A stretch of DNA of 64,000 bases from Atopsyche davidsoni. Its lineage: Eukaryota; Arthropoda; Insecta; Trichoptera; Hydrobiosidae. The translations under genes were made by a program, and so were the position numbers. A model generated the notes under the pieces. That model was not told where the DNA came from, made no database searches, and saw only the letters and a list, made by a program, of their open reading frames with translations. The stretch lies in contig JAILWY010000023.1 in NCBI GenBank assembly GCA_022113835.1, positions 3,658,001 through 3,722,000 of the forward strand, in the 5' to 3' direction. This document shows positions 36,701-51,700 of this stretch, in pieces. The first letter of the stretch is position 1; each line of letters starts with the position of its first letter.

Positions 36701-39700
36701 ACGAAGATGTTTTATATCAGATTCTTTGAATAGTTTGTATAAATTTTTATTCGCGTTTTGAGTAAGAATACTTCAAATTTCTTACGCGATTTACATTCTC
36801 TGATAATTGCGTAGCTATACATTTTTCAAAATACGCATCAAAGGTATTTTTTTTATTATATGTTAGCAAAAAAGATTTTAACTCTATTGCATTGTTATGT
36901 GTTAAATGGTTTTTTTAAGAGAAAAAAGTACGGCAAGGTAAAATGAAAATTAATTTGTTTACAAACAACCAGTAATGGATACTACATTTATTTTCTTGGA
37001 TAGCAGTAAGTCAATTCAAATAAACTTGAAAAAAATCTATGATACAAACCAATTGAATTTTTAGATTGAAATCTAATACTTTATAGCACTGGTTCCCAAA
37101 GTGGTAGATTTTGCCCTTCAAGCCCTATGTACTTACACAATATGCTGTTAATCCTGCATTATGGACTATCGCAAGAAGGTTTTTGATAGTTTTTCCATCT
37201 TCGTACCACGTGGAGATAGGTTTCAGTGCAATTGTCAACCCTCTTAAAAAAAAGAAATAGTTATTTAATGTTTACACACCGACATAAAATATGGCGCACC
37301 CTGTATATCAGATGTCAAAAATATGTTTGATAATGATGAATTTGCAAAAATTCAATATTAGCAAGGCAGGGGTCTACGAAAAATAGGAAAATACGACAAG
37401 GGATCGACTTGACAAAATAGTTTGGGAACCTATGCTTTACAGCAACACTTAAAAATAATATTTAATATATGAAAGCAACATAATATATGTATGGTCTATT
37501 TTGTTTGGATCGTTTGTAAATAATAACTGTTATATTCGATTCTGCCTTTGTACACCATCAGCTGTGATCACTGCTCCGGCACTTGCACTTTCATCGTGGT
37601 GATGGAATCTGTGGCCGGTATTGTTGAATCGCAGATCTCCAATGAGCGGCGCGCGGGGGCGACGTCACGCCGCACTGCCGCACGCCGCACGCCGCACGCC
37701 GCACGCCGCACGCCGCACCGCCATGCCGCACGCCGCATGCGGCACGCCACTGTCACGCCACGCCTCGTACTTTCCCCGCGACTGCCACGGCCTCACGCCG
37801 CGGAGATGACGCCTCGTGCACAATGAAAGAAGCCTTTTATTCTGTTTGCCTAACGCTATTTCCTGCAAAGTGATAAGTGCTGCGGATTGTTTACATTTTA
37901 TTTCCGGAAGGTTCAAATCAAAACGCTACACGTGAATGTGCTTAGTTTATTATTCTAGTCACGACTTGAAAAGGCGAATAATTATAAATAATTCGTAAAT
38001 ACACTTTGCTTAAAATATCTTATAATAAATAGAATCAATCAGTTTTTTGTTGCCCTAAAGCAGGGGTCCCCAATCTTTTTGCACCCAAGAGCACATTTTA
38101 TAATACCGGTCGGGCAGCGGGCACCATTTATTTTTTCAAAATAAATATAATTTTGAGAATATTGTGTTGAATTTGTTGAAAAAAAAGAGAATTATTATTT
38201 TGAAAATTATAACGATATAATTTTTTTCGCTTATATTTCTCTGTTACTACTACTAAATATTAATATTTTTTATCGTGGTCGCACAGCGGCGGGCACACGT
38301 AAAACGGTCGGCGGGCGCCACGGTGCCCGCGGGCATAGGTTTGGGGACCACTGCCCTAAAGCGTTGATGTGTTGATGACTTTTTCGTACACATATTTATT
38401 TCAATTCTTACATAATATATTATAAATAAAACCGTTCCTATTATAGTTAATATCATGCATTTACACGATCAAACAAAGTATCATCACAGCTTCATTTTAA
38501 TAACGTAAAGTGTGCGCACATAAAAATAACGATGACTGGTATGCGGTCTAATGACGCAGTTTGTCATTAGCTTTGATGCTGATCATCAAGAGACACGGCA
38601 CATTCTCTTGAGGTGAACACCATGCCAGCATGAGATGCACATGATTAATTAGCCCCACAAACACTCCGAGCACCTGCCATCTCGAGTGAAGCCCCCACCT
38701 GAGCGGTTTGGGTGAACTATGGTTTGATGACACTTTTGAAATATATATTTTAATACAAGAGTAACTTAAATGGTAAAATTAATGTGGATGCATGGTAAAT
38801 ACTATAAACATGTTTTGTATATTCACATTTAAAATATAAAAAAATTACAAGAACATATTACAATTGAAATAATAGCGAGAGGTTGAATAGAAGAGGTTGT
38901 AAAACGTGTTTCTAATGTTGCGAACAGGCACGATTTTTGTACTAAAACTAAAATATATACTGTGCGTGTGATAAAAGAAGCTGCCTGCACACGCTGTTAT
39001 ATATTATTTTTATTTTTTGGGTTTTTTATAAATTAAAATTTAAAAAATGACAAAACGGGAGGACGCTAAGGTCGCTCGCCGCTGGGTCGCGGGTCTTGGG
39101 TCTTGGGTCGCGGGTCGCGGGTCGCTCCGCCGCGCGTGCAGGCAGCTGGAGGCAGCTGGAGGCTTCTCGTGAAGGTCGCGGCTGCCTAAAATCGAAAGTG
39201 GCCAGTGGCGGTGCAGTGAAAGTCCGGCGCCGGCGCTGAGCGTGCACTCTCATACGTAACAGCTCGGCCAGGGGCGCCTCGTCGCTCAATTACTTATTCT
39301 CACTATGCGTAAGCGAAATTTCATCGGCGTTATAGGAACCGGGCTTCGGGTGCGATGCCATGTTTTTTATTAACATTTCAACGTTTCAGACCATTTTAAG
39401 AGACGTGTCCGTTAATCAAAAATTTAATATAATATATATTATATACAAACAATGGGTGCCAAAACCTACAAACATATATAAGCCACAGTACTAAATAAAT
39501 ATATCCCCATTTTCATGTCGCCATTTTTGCAGTAAAGTTTTGGGAACTGACAGTTTAGGGTTACCCTAATGTAATGACTGTATGATTTATTTAAAAAATA
39601 ACAAGCAAAAGAATAAAAACTGCGTTTTATATTTAATTCAAATCTTGCGTTAATTTTGGGACACCCTATAGTATATTTTTATTCGATGACTATGATTTGT

Positions 39701-42700
39701 ATCGGACTCTTCTGATGTTGGAAAAAAATCCAGCAACATCATGAAAGAAAGTCAAACAATAATAAATAGCCGAATGGCTAGAAGACTATGATCGTAATCT
39801 TATAATAATAATAATATATTTGTTAAATGTGGAGTATTATAGATTTAACACGCCCATCCTGGTTTAAATAGATTAATGTGCTCGTAGGTTTTGGTAGTCG
39901 TTGTATTTCTTTTGTGTAGTATTTCGGTCCCGGTACTAGAAGCATTTTCAGGCAAATCCGTGAAGATAAATAAATGCTAACACAAAGAATGAAATTAGTT
40001 AATAAAAATATTATTTTTTTATTTCAACTTTGATATATATATGACAAATGTAACGATCAAATACAAAATCAAGGCTAACATTTTCTGTTAAGTTTGGTGC
40101 ACTTTCTTCAGCGCTGCTGATGTTTACGTTTACTTTTTAATTTCTAGAGCCAAGTCACTAATGCTCAAACAACTTTCGCACGTAAACTACAGATTTAGAT
40201 ATCTTTGGCTTATTTACAAATACGTAAATCAGCGAATTTCTAAACCCAAAAATATTACAAAAGCGACGCTGATGTTTTAAAATACTTTCCTTACTCTGAA
40301 TTGACAAAAAAGTAAGTCGCAGAAATTTGTCCTTCTGCACAAAGTTTCTATCTTTATAAAATGTACCCACTGAGACGCGAAGTCCGTAAGCTAAGAAGAG
40401 AAATCATTTATGAGTTGTGTTTTTATTTTGAAAGATTTGTTTTAACGTTTGTCTTCAATGTATTAAAATTAAAAAAATGCTGTATTGATGTTTAATATTT
40501 GCAAAGACTTGAAGCTCGTACATACGATAACAATTTCAGTACGTTTATAAAAGCAGTATTCATGAATGCAATATATTAATGTCAAATATCGATTTCTTAA
40601 AAAAATAACGACGCTCAATTATAAAAAGTAATATATTTTTGATAATTCGTTAAGTAAATGCTTTAAAAATAATTAACCGCCTGATTGATATAATTACGCC
40701 TGACCGGGAACGTGTGAAACAGGAAATATTCTAGAACGGTACTAATTTAAACTCTAAAGAAAGTAAGTCAGATGTCACTTCCGAAATCGCCACAGCTCTC
40801 ATGTTAGTAAGCTGGCCGTACACATAACACATACACATCGATTATGTACATAGCTATACAAGCCCACAGCTGACTCACGCGGCGACTTTCTCCATGCCAT
40901 CTCTCGCAGGCAACGAAACACAAAAATACGCCGAGGACTCGCCGCAGGAAACCGACGTCGGTATTATTTTTATTTATATATTCACACTTCCGGGGATTTA
41001 ATGCCACCACTTTAATATCAACTTAAAATTAAAATTAAATTAATAAAAAGTGTAAATTGCATTTTGCACTCATTCCATGACTGTTTGGTTGTTATACTAT
41101 ACATATAAAAATCATCACTGTAGTGAAACGTGATTGCATTAATAACAGTTTTCTTTATTATACATGCCTTCTATGCGCGAAAAAAAACCTGTTCTGTCTC
41201 TTTTCTGTACAATATATATATATAAATTTTTTCCCCACTTCAAGGTCACACATATTTTTATATTACAATGATTTTATTTCAAAGGTTTCACTTATTTAAA
41301 TGTCTTTGTGCTGTAAAAAAAAAAGTCTACTATTATAATATTTGGAAAAAATAAAACCCATTGAAATCTAGTGAAAACAGATTTGATAATTTATATGACA
41401 TTTAAGCCGTTTGGTTGTTTTTTTTATTTTACAATGAGGCATTTGTAGTATTGGGAAGTTTTATACTAGAACCATCACGCTATATTTCTTCTATCTTATT
41501 ATGCTCTGCACTAATATACTTAATGACTTTAATGTCGACATTCACAATGTATGAAGCATATTATAGTTTACTGTTTATAATATGCAGTGAAATGTAGTTT
41601 AAACTGTTATTTACTTCATCGTGATCTTCAATGATGGGAGTCGTGATCTGTATTTGAAAGTCATTTCCACACGTCTCAGTTTTCTGCATGGCGTAGGGTT
41701 TCTCATGTTGTGCGTTGAACTCTTGTCAGTTCAGCGACCCTGTGGTTAACTTTACGTTTATTGATTTATCATACTTTAAAAAATGTTTTATTATTAAACT
41801 ACATTTTTTTGTTGGTGTCAAATATATTTAAGCGTGTAAAAATAGCTTGATAAAGATAATCAAATCAAATCTGTGAACACATTGAAGCTAAAACTGCCAA
41901 ACACAGTAAAGTATTTAAAGTGAATTGTATCATAGATATTTGGCTTCTCATGTTTAAATTAATCAATTTATGCCTTCAGATAATTTAATATATGTTTCAA
42001 TTAAATATTTAAACACGAGGATGAAATTTTAAATTCGGCATATCGTTTCTTTATCGAGTATTTAGTTTGTGTCTTTTTAAAAAGAAAATTGTATTGATTA
42101 TATTTTATATATTTATAAATATTTTATTAAATAAATAAGCAAGTAGAGCCTCAATGGTTTCATAGGTTTGGTGCCAAACAGAATATCCGATCAGCTGTTA
42201 CGTGAGTCTAACAGTGTATTATATAACCCACAAGATTTGAGGTCCGTTATCTTACAGAATGTAAAAGTAACCGTGGTATTTCACCTTAAAGGTTAAATGA
42301 ACTATACTTACGTTCATTGAACTTGACAATAAAGTTATTTTAATTTTACTTCCATAATCAGTATTTAAGTAGTTAATTTTTTCGGAGATAAAAAAAAACT
42401 GAATGTAGCTGTTTTATTTACAAAAATAATTGTGCAGTACAAAATACATCGTCATGATGAAATACTGACAAATGATTATTTTTAAAATTACACAGAAAAA
42501 TATTACTACTTTTTTATTTATCTATAGATTTGTTTCGTGAATGTTTATAGCTATTTTTATGAAACAAGCTAGAAAAGCAGTTGTATAAAATATTTAACTT
42601 GCTTTTCGCATGACAACGCATATTAATCTCATGTAATTTACCGTACTCGACTTCCTATGGGTTGAACCTTTACCGGAAAACCTCGCAATATTCGGATTCT

Positions 42701-45700
42701 ATTGATTATGGTGAATTATTACGCAGGTAAATACTATTAATTTAAACATCGACATACGCAACACTGGCGAAAAGACACAATATTGTATTTACAATAATTT
42801 GAATTACTAGGGACGATTACGGTAGAGACGTTACTTCATGATATTTTTCAGTTTACACTAAATTATGTATTAACCAATTAAATTTTGTTGCAAAAAAATA
42901 TTTTAGATCAAAAATCGTTAGTTAATCGTTAATCGACTTTTTGGTAGTTCATTGAAATATGTTAAAAAAATTCTAAATATATTTTCAATACACCTTGATT
43001 ATAAGTACATTTAATATTCTCCAAAACTTTATATCATTTTAAACCAATATATTGTAAACGCTTTTTAAATTTCAAAAATTATATGACTTTTATATCATCA
43101 AGATACTATTTTTTACATTGTATTATACATAAAAGCTCAAGATATGCATTGATATTGATATATGCAAAATCATAAGATGGTTTTTAAACTAGTAAATTAA
43201 TATCAGTAATTCTGAAAATAAATTAATTTTATTTACTTGGAGAAAGCGATATCCCGTAAACAATTAAACATAAAAAAATGGCTCCATCAATAAATTTATA
43301 AAGTTTATATAATAATTATATAGATTCCGGCTTAGACCGTGTATTTTTATCTATTTAAACTGGGTCGCTTTCTGACTGCATATTAACCGAATGCTTTGTA
43401 TCTGAATTGAATGCTAATGTATTATATAAGAAATGACATTTGTATGCGTTGTCCACTCACAAGTTGACATATAATGTAACAAGACGCAGTCATATGATGA
43501 AATGCAGACGCCTGAAGTGTTTCTGAAGTAATAATGGCTAACCCTCAGTTAATAAAGGCAGAATTATGGTAATTAAATTTAGCTTTAGAAAATCTATATT
43601 TCATCATCGTTATGATCATTGTTATAATATATTTTATAAAAAAATTATGCCTAAATAACAGAATAATTAATAAAAGCAACCATATGTTGTTTATTATTAA
43701 AATTCATTCGTAATATTTATAATTTTTATATAAGTATATTAGGACAACGATTTGTTAAGACGCACGAATTTCAATTTTTTCAAGAAATTGTGTTAGTTTT
43801 GTAACATAATATAAGAAGTCTTGAAATTTAAACTACTCAGAAGTATTAATTAAAATATTTACAATATAATAACGTTATATCGCTAATAAAAATAGCTTTG
43901 GCAAAGAACGATGTGTGTATTTTTACCTTGGAATAGGAAACTTACTAATGATGTTTAATTTTTTAAACAATGATTAACCTTTTGTTATGTTTATATTAGT
44001 ATACTATTATAATTTTATTCACTTGCTTGTTTATATTTTAAAAAAATAATGCCCTTCTAGTTAACATGCTTCGATGCTTCGTAAAAAAACCGTGGGCTAA
44101 TCGTCATTTCACAGCCTTCTACTATAAAAACAAACGGTTTTTTAAACACATCCTTAGTGTGTCTAACTTGTACTTTGCTTCATCAGAGTGGGTATTTTCA
44201 ATTCGTAGCAGGATATAAAGTTTTTCAATAATCACGTATATAGATATTTAAAATATTAAATTATCTATTCACGTTTCACAAAATCTAAAAAAAAATATAC
44301 ACTGAAAATTTCAATTTTCTTTACAAATTTTTCGGTCTTGTAACAAAACGTAGTATTAAGTATACATACTTTTTTATAAGATTAAAAATATATAACCTTA
44401 TAAATTTTAATACAGTTTTAATTATTTATTAATTAATACTAGGAAATTTAATTTAATTTTATCTCTGTTTAACAAAAATTTTGAGCAGTGGAGGTTTTTT
44501 AAATATATTTTATTAATAATAACAGAGTTATCTTTTAACTAACACAGACATGGTTCAATAAGTATTTGAATATACAATAAATTTTAAAACATGAGAAAAA
44601 CTTGTTTGCAATCTCAATCTTGTTTTTGCTCAAATGTGGAGTATAACAAATTTTACCAGTCTATCGTGAATACGTCATTATATTTTATAGATTTAATTTG
44701 TAGCATTTTAACATATTTATATGGTCAAACGGAAATTTTTTTAATCGAGCATATCTCAAAAGCAGTGTTGTTAAATTATAAAAAAATTGTTACCCATTCT
44801 AATTGATGGGACGGACTTCTGACAAACGTAAAAAGTAACATCTATATGGTGTAGTTTTTATAACAATGGGTGTTAAATATTTGAAATGAATAAATTGAAT
44901 TTTTTAAAACCGCCTTTGATAAAAAAGAAGAAATAAAGAAAGCGAAAGAGGCGGAGATAGAACAAAGAGATTTTCTTTCCAAATTGTTTTACGACGGAGT
45001 TATTGTATTTTGTTAACTTTATAAATTTGAATGCCATCTCTGAATCTGAATTCAAAGTACTTTCGTATAGCCGAGACTCGAACCACGACTGGGAGCTTTT
45101 ATTTTAATTACCATCATGAAAGATTGGCCACTCCACGAGCTGGAGAAATCTGATGGCGAATTATATAACGATTAATGTTTGGATCAAAGCGTATAACAAA
45201 TTATCCGGAAAAAATATTACGGCCGATTACAAAACATGAAGTTATATTTTTTACTATAGTTGATTTATTTTAAGCTTATATCAGTGATGTATAAGTATTT
45301 TTTAATGACAATATTAGCTCATTTATTTTTGACTGACTGACTTACTTTATACATTGTAGACGTGTACTACACGACACTGAGTATTCATTAGACTTATATT
45401 GTTTCTCTGACACAATCCTCTTTTACCATTGTCACACTCTCAGAAGCATCCGGCGCTCAGAATCTATTTCGAACGACAGACCATCGCTTCAAGGGAAAAC
45501 AGCCCGAGCTTCAGAGCCCCGGACTTTCGAGAACTCCGAAAAAAGCGTCGGAAAAAAACCAAAAGGTTAAATTTCCGCAAGAAAACGCCAACGAACAAAC
45601 TTACACTAAAAAAGGTCCGGACAGCGCAAGGAATACCAGCGAAATCAACCCAAATTTCGGTCATTTACAAGGCGGAGTGAGAGCTCCTAAGACTTTGCAG

Positions 45701-48700
45701 TATTTACTGCCATTTTACAATAACAATAATCATCAGAATAAAGCGAAATCGGCTCCGTTCCTAGCGCCGAGTCCGCCCGTTGAAGTCAAAGCTGTCGAGT
45801 TCGCCACCGAGAGACCCAAGACGGTCAGGACGACGCAGAAAAGGCAAGATTCTGAGCTGTGCAACCAGGGAGGCACGTGCGAGTTCTTCTTGTACTGCTG
45901 GATGAGCGGAGGCCTTCTGGACGGATCCTGCGGAGGACTTCTCAAGGGGTGCTGCCACAGAGTGGCCAAGGCGGGCGCCCTGGGGGTGCAGGACTCCAAC
46001 GCCCTCGACCCCCAGGCGCCCTCCGCCCCCGGACTGGGGTTACCCTTACCCAACTACGGACCGGTTGTGAACGATAACCGTAAGTGGCCAGGAGAATCAC
46101 AGACCCTAGAATAACTGTAATCTATTTACATATTTGACTAATTTAAAAGACAATCACACTGAGAGCTCGCCAAAAAATATTGCACTATGACTAATTATAT
46201 TGTTTATGTTTGTATAAAATTAAACGCTTGAATGATCCGCATTTGCAAACAGGTAAATCCAGTGGTTTCAGCGGATATCGTTAAAGTAATGACAGCAAGA
46301 CAGACAGCGCCTGTCGTAATACCTCATTTATCAACATAATATTTTATATTGATAAAAAATACTTTTACTTTTTATTACAAATGAAAGGTATCGAATATAC
46401 GACTTCCTCTTGTTTTATCTAGAATCACATTAAATAACATCGTGAGAAAAATTTCACGATTCAACCAAACACTGACATTGACCTTACCGGGGAACTGGAC
46501 TCTACTTGACTTAGACCCACTAAGAGATTCATACTATACTTAAATAAAAAATAATTTAAGTTAAAATTTTGTAAAAATATATGTAAGTTAAAAAAAACCG
46601 TGCTTTGAATATATTTTGTAATTTTTTTATGCTTTTGTGTTGTAAATGTAATGATTTATGTAAACTTAAAGTTTTGATAGCCAACTATGTAAAGAAACCG
46701 ATGCGCATGTGTATGAAACTCAGCCACATTTTGTTGCTACAATCATTGTAATACTAACAAAGTTGTACAAATTGGGGAGCATGTAACACTAACAAGCAAA
46801 ACAGAGACACGAATATTTGTGGAGTGTAATTGATTCGTTTAACAGGACATCTTCAATGTACGTACTATAAAAATCTACAATTTGTATATTAACACTTTTA
46901 CAGTAACAAATATATTGTAACGTAAAAATATGTTGGTTATCTAGTTTACAGTGGGTTTGTAATACATAATATGTAATATATTCAACAACGAATAAAGTAT
47001 CCATTGTTATTTTTTTAAACACAAAAAACTATAACAAATACCAATATCGTATATATATATATATATATATATATATCTTTTTTTTTTTTTTTATTAGCAT
47101 TTTTACTTACTTCCTCTTTCAGGATACGATTTTGGCCAGTAAATAAAAAAAAACAAGAAGATATATTCTCTTATGGTCATTCTGACCACTGAACCTACGC
47201 ACCAATACTGAAAACATATGAGTAAAATATAATAATATTAAATCAAAAAAAAATAGTATAGTTTCATCGGGAAATCCCCGAAAAGTTGAGTGTAGCTGGT
47301 TACCACTTGTTACGTGCGGTTATAGCTAGGAAAAAAGAAATGAAATTGTGGGTGTAACGACCGTGAAAGTAATCACCACTTCAACTATTTTTTTTGTATT
47401 TCAAATTCATACACGTCTGTAAATTTCATTTCATATTTATAAAAACACACAATAGAAATTCAAATTGCAAGACACGTTTTTTGTATTAAGGAAATTCAAA
47501 ATAGTATTTTTATATTACGTTTTTAAAAGTGGAGTGAATGAACTATCAGGACTAAGAACACTAAGTATAAAGAAAATATTGCAATGATTTTGTCGTACTG
47601 ATAATTATGTTAAAAATAAAAAAAACAACCTATTTTTTATTTTGAATATTACGCAGAACTCTATAATTTGTAATCTGATATATTTAATTCAAGCTGTCTT
47701 AAAAAAAACAGCAGCATAATATTTTTTTCTGCCAATAAATTGAACGTCTTTTTATCGAGATTATTAGATATTTTCAGCATAAAGTACATTTTTTTGCGTC
47801 ACTCAATTATAACAAAAAGTGAAAATCTCTCAGAGCAGTTAATTGCAGTGACAACTTAACAATTTGAATAAACCAAATGTGTATTATTAATCGGTTGTTT
47901 AAACACATTTTTTACTTTCTAATAATTTATAGGTATGTACAGTAAAGCAACATGGACAAAAGATTTGTAATATGAATCAATAATATGAATTTTACAATTT
48001 TCGTTTATTTCATTTGCGTATTGTGTATTTCGTAAAGTATTTAATGTGAAATACTTTATGACGGCAAATTGAAGTAGAATGCCTTTTAATTTGACAAGTG
48101 ATACCAAGTTACATTATATTGATTACGTTTATTACAAAAACTAGAGCGCAGTCTTGTTCAATATATCGACTACAATTCGATTAATTTGATCTTTTTTCTG
48201 ATATGCTCACGGATTGCGTATTCTCTGCACATGTCTGGAATGTATAAAATGTAATTTATAAAGCTTTAACGTACAGGTGACTACGAATGAGTTCACGATA
48301 ATAAGATGTTTCTGTGCACGGTTGTCGTACACGGTGATTCAAACAACACCGTACAGCCAAAAAAGTAATATTTTTTTATAATTTGAAAAAATATATATCA
48401 AAATTTTAATAAGCAGCTAATTTACTAAACTAATTTTAATTTAATTAGTATATTCAAATACAAGGTTGATAAAAAAACTTAGTATGGTGTATTTATAAAT
48501 AAATAAAATAATACTATTGTAAGTTGAATTCTCCTCTTTTATAAGACAACTTAATATTTTAATGGGGTTCGTTTATATATCGTAATTAAAATGTTTTAAT
48601 AACGAAATAATATAATTGGTAGTTTTTCTATTAATCGTCATAAAATCAAACATTTTTTAACAATGAAGGAGATCATGCATAAATTTTTTTTGTATTAACG

Positions 48701-51700
48701 ATGTGTTTCCTAAAATTCTAGAAACTGGGGCATTGTGTCAGTAGTCCAAATAGTTTGGTGATATTATTTTTTTATAATTGATAATCATGCAATAGCATGA
48801 TATTCTAAACCAATTGGTTTAGAATATCTATTTCATTTTCTGTGTATATTTTTTAATCCGCTGTTTAGACTTCAAGAATTTAAAACGATAACAAGGATGC
48901 CGACTAAAATTAGTATTTTATAAATGTAAGAAAGGTAATAATAAAAAAATCTTACAGAATAATTCCCTGGTTGGTAGTAATAATTAACTAATTGAGCTGT
49001 TTATTTGACATTATTAATATTACGAATACTTTTAAAAAATGTTACAGGCAATTCTTTGAAATTAGGTTATTTTTTGGCATGCAAATTAAGATTAAATCGC
49101 TAATTTCCAGCTAAGAGATCTTGGTTCGTTTTCCATCCTTAGTTCGTGATGCTATGATTGACATGATAATATTAAGCTTATTTTTAAAATATTAATATCT
49201 ATATAAAAACATAATAATGCAAATCGTAAATATACTTAAGATACTGTATTTTAAATAACTAAAAGATACCTCAAGATAGAAAAACTCGTTAATATACGAA
49301 TTCGCTACATTAAATAATAATTCTAAGTTTGCGCTATCCTCAAGGTGTTGTGAATGTATTAAGTGAACTTTCAACTCTTCTGGGAAGAGCCAATGCCCTT
49401 TCTGTGCATCTATTAGGAGATTTGCTTACTTTAACTATAATTAGTACCTTCACATAGAAACCTTACAATCTTACTGATTGCCCATCAATCATGATTAGAT
49501 TAATTATTATCACATTTGAACTACACGACGTTACAACAAAATTGTAAAAATTATTAGAGGATTTATTTATTTCTGAACTAATGTGTTTTACTATTATATT
49601 TATAAATATTTTTTTATAAAAGATACTCAATAAGTTCTGTAATCACCAGTTCGGCTCATATGGTATCGTGCCTAGATATTCAGTAGAAACTTTCTTCGTT
49701 CGGCACAAGAACTCCCCCCGCGTCTCCTCCCACGGTCAGCCAACAGAAAGTGAAACTTATGCAGTAGACATGCTCGTCATATTACAATATCAACTCTACA
49801 AAGTCATACATGAGAAATAAAACTGTATTTATTTATGCAACTCAACAGAAGACTCAATAATAACGTATAATAAAGAATAATAACAATATGCGGCCTTTCA
49901 AATCTTTTGATATTAATTGAAGACAGAAGACTAGGCATTTAAGTAACTTTCATTTTTTGCATTCTTTAAATATTTATTAGATCTAGTCAAATATATAAGA
50001 TAATATTTATTTGAATAAAAAAGTATATAGGTTAAATTTTTGATGATTTTTATTGTATGGGATTAATTGAAAGTAAATCTGATAAAAAAGATTCTTAATT
50101 ATTTTATAATATTTTGTTTTTGTACAACACCGGGTATTTGATTTTGTTGTTTTTTCACTATTTATCTAGCCTAACCTAGCATTTGGATAGTTTTAATTAA
50201 TTTCTGAATTCCAACCCCAACATTACACAAGTAATTTTTCCAAGTACAAGTATTCAAATATCCATTAAACCGCTTTGAAAACAGCACAAATAACTAAGTT
50301 GTTAACAGCGTTAACATTCCAGTTCTCCCATATATATAAAAATTAAAACAATTATGTTTGTAGGTAAGTAGCTTGTAACACATTTTGACAGGTGTAGCGC
50401 TCAACGTTTTTCCGGTATTAAATCACACAGATGCGAAATTATGTTAACATTCACGTAATGTTACCATTATAAACGCGTAGGAAATAAAAACCAGTTTTTG
50501 TTCTCCGAGCTGCGGAGTGTTTCCTGATCTAAAACGTGTTGATGCATTATGTGTTACGCAACGTCGTCTATTGTGGATTGAATAATAATTAAGCATTAAG
50601 CACACACGAGGGACGAGAAAGTGGAACCTATCGGAACTATCTCCAACAGTCATTAGTGGGCTGTGTGTAGGGCAATCAAGTTATACCTTAAATAGTTTAG
50701 AGCTAATGACACTGTGAAGGTACAAATTTCATAACGTGTATTCCACATAAGGTTTAATAATTACGTAAGTGTAGTTTTTCTAAGATATTAAAAATAATTT
50801 TAGGTATAATGTAGATAGTATCTGTTTTCAATCCATATAACGAAACCAATACATTAATTGTACTATATCATTATCAAACAATACATATAATTCACCTGTT
50901 GTTTTTAAAATCTCTATCTCTACTTTACTCTATCAGAAACGTATTTGTTTCACTTGAGCTATTTGATGTTATAATATAGTATTTCTCGTAATTAAACATT
51001 GATATAACATATTTCAGTTTTAAAATTTTATATATACACAAAAATGCGTTAAAAGCAACTTATTTTACAAAAGTATATTTGAATATCTCCGAAAATTTCT
51101 TCGGATAAAAAGACCCAGATTAGATTTGGTCGTACGAAAAAATCACCTCATGTTAAAACATTTAAAATATATAGGAAGTGAAGTTTTGGTATGTATAAAC
51201 AATTATGAAGCTAACACTTTATTTGTATTGTTTTTATACAGAACATCGTTAAACATATTTACTTTCAGATGCTCATAAGATAGATTTTTATGAGTGGAAA
51301 ATGTACTGTAAAAAATTACTTTTATAACACGTGATGTAATAAAAAAAAATGTTATATATACATATTTTCTGATATGTAAAGTTAAAAAATTAAAAAAAAT
51401 ATATGTACAGGGAAGTCTCATTATCTCTTCTTCAAATGCAAACATTCAACTTCTTTCTTCACAAAAGCATGATTCCAAAACATGTCCTTTATATTTTTGC
51501 AATCGTTGTCTTAACCTTAATAATATAACTGTTATATCAGTTAGATTCAATACCCTTTACAGGAAATCCATTAATATTCACAATATCCGCCCGATCCGTT
51601 CTTCAATCCAATATCAGATGAAGAGATTGTACACTTTTGGAGGACTTTTCTCATATGAATTATTCTCGCCAGGATTCTCCATGGATGCGTCTTGTCAGCC

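Larger units (their letters stand above)
30751..45443 (+). other. Intron 1 of the serine protease gene (14.7 kb)
   Basis: Donor GTAGGA, acceptor CTCTCAG. 30751-33400 is plain AT-rich DNA with no recognised element. 33.4-34.0 kb holds unrecognised, less AT-rich DNA. 34.0-39.7 kb is a cluster of MITEs, a SINE and GC-rich simple repeats. 39.7-45.4 kb is again AT-rich with no supported gene. Short frames inside have no recognisable domain. Confidence 0.85.

Noticed and set aside
37548..37916. His/Arg/Ala-rich frames on both strands
   Set aside because: Produced by the GCCGCAC heptamer array.
45060..45145. B-box-like GGTTCGAGTCT on the minus strand
   Set aside because: The A-box candidate is poor and about 60 bases away; no tRNA fold.
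45429..45680. 83-codon plus-strand frame at the start of exon 2
   Set aside because: Wrong phase. The phase given by exon 1 stays open through the whole exon and reaches the cysteine module.
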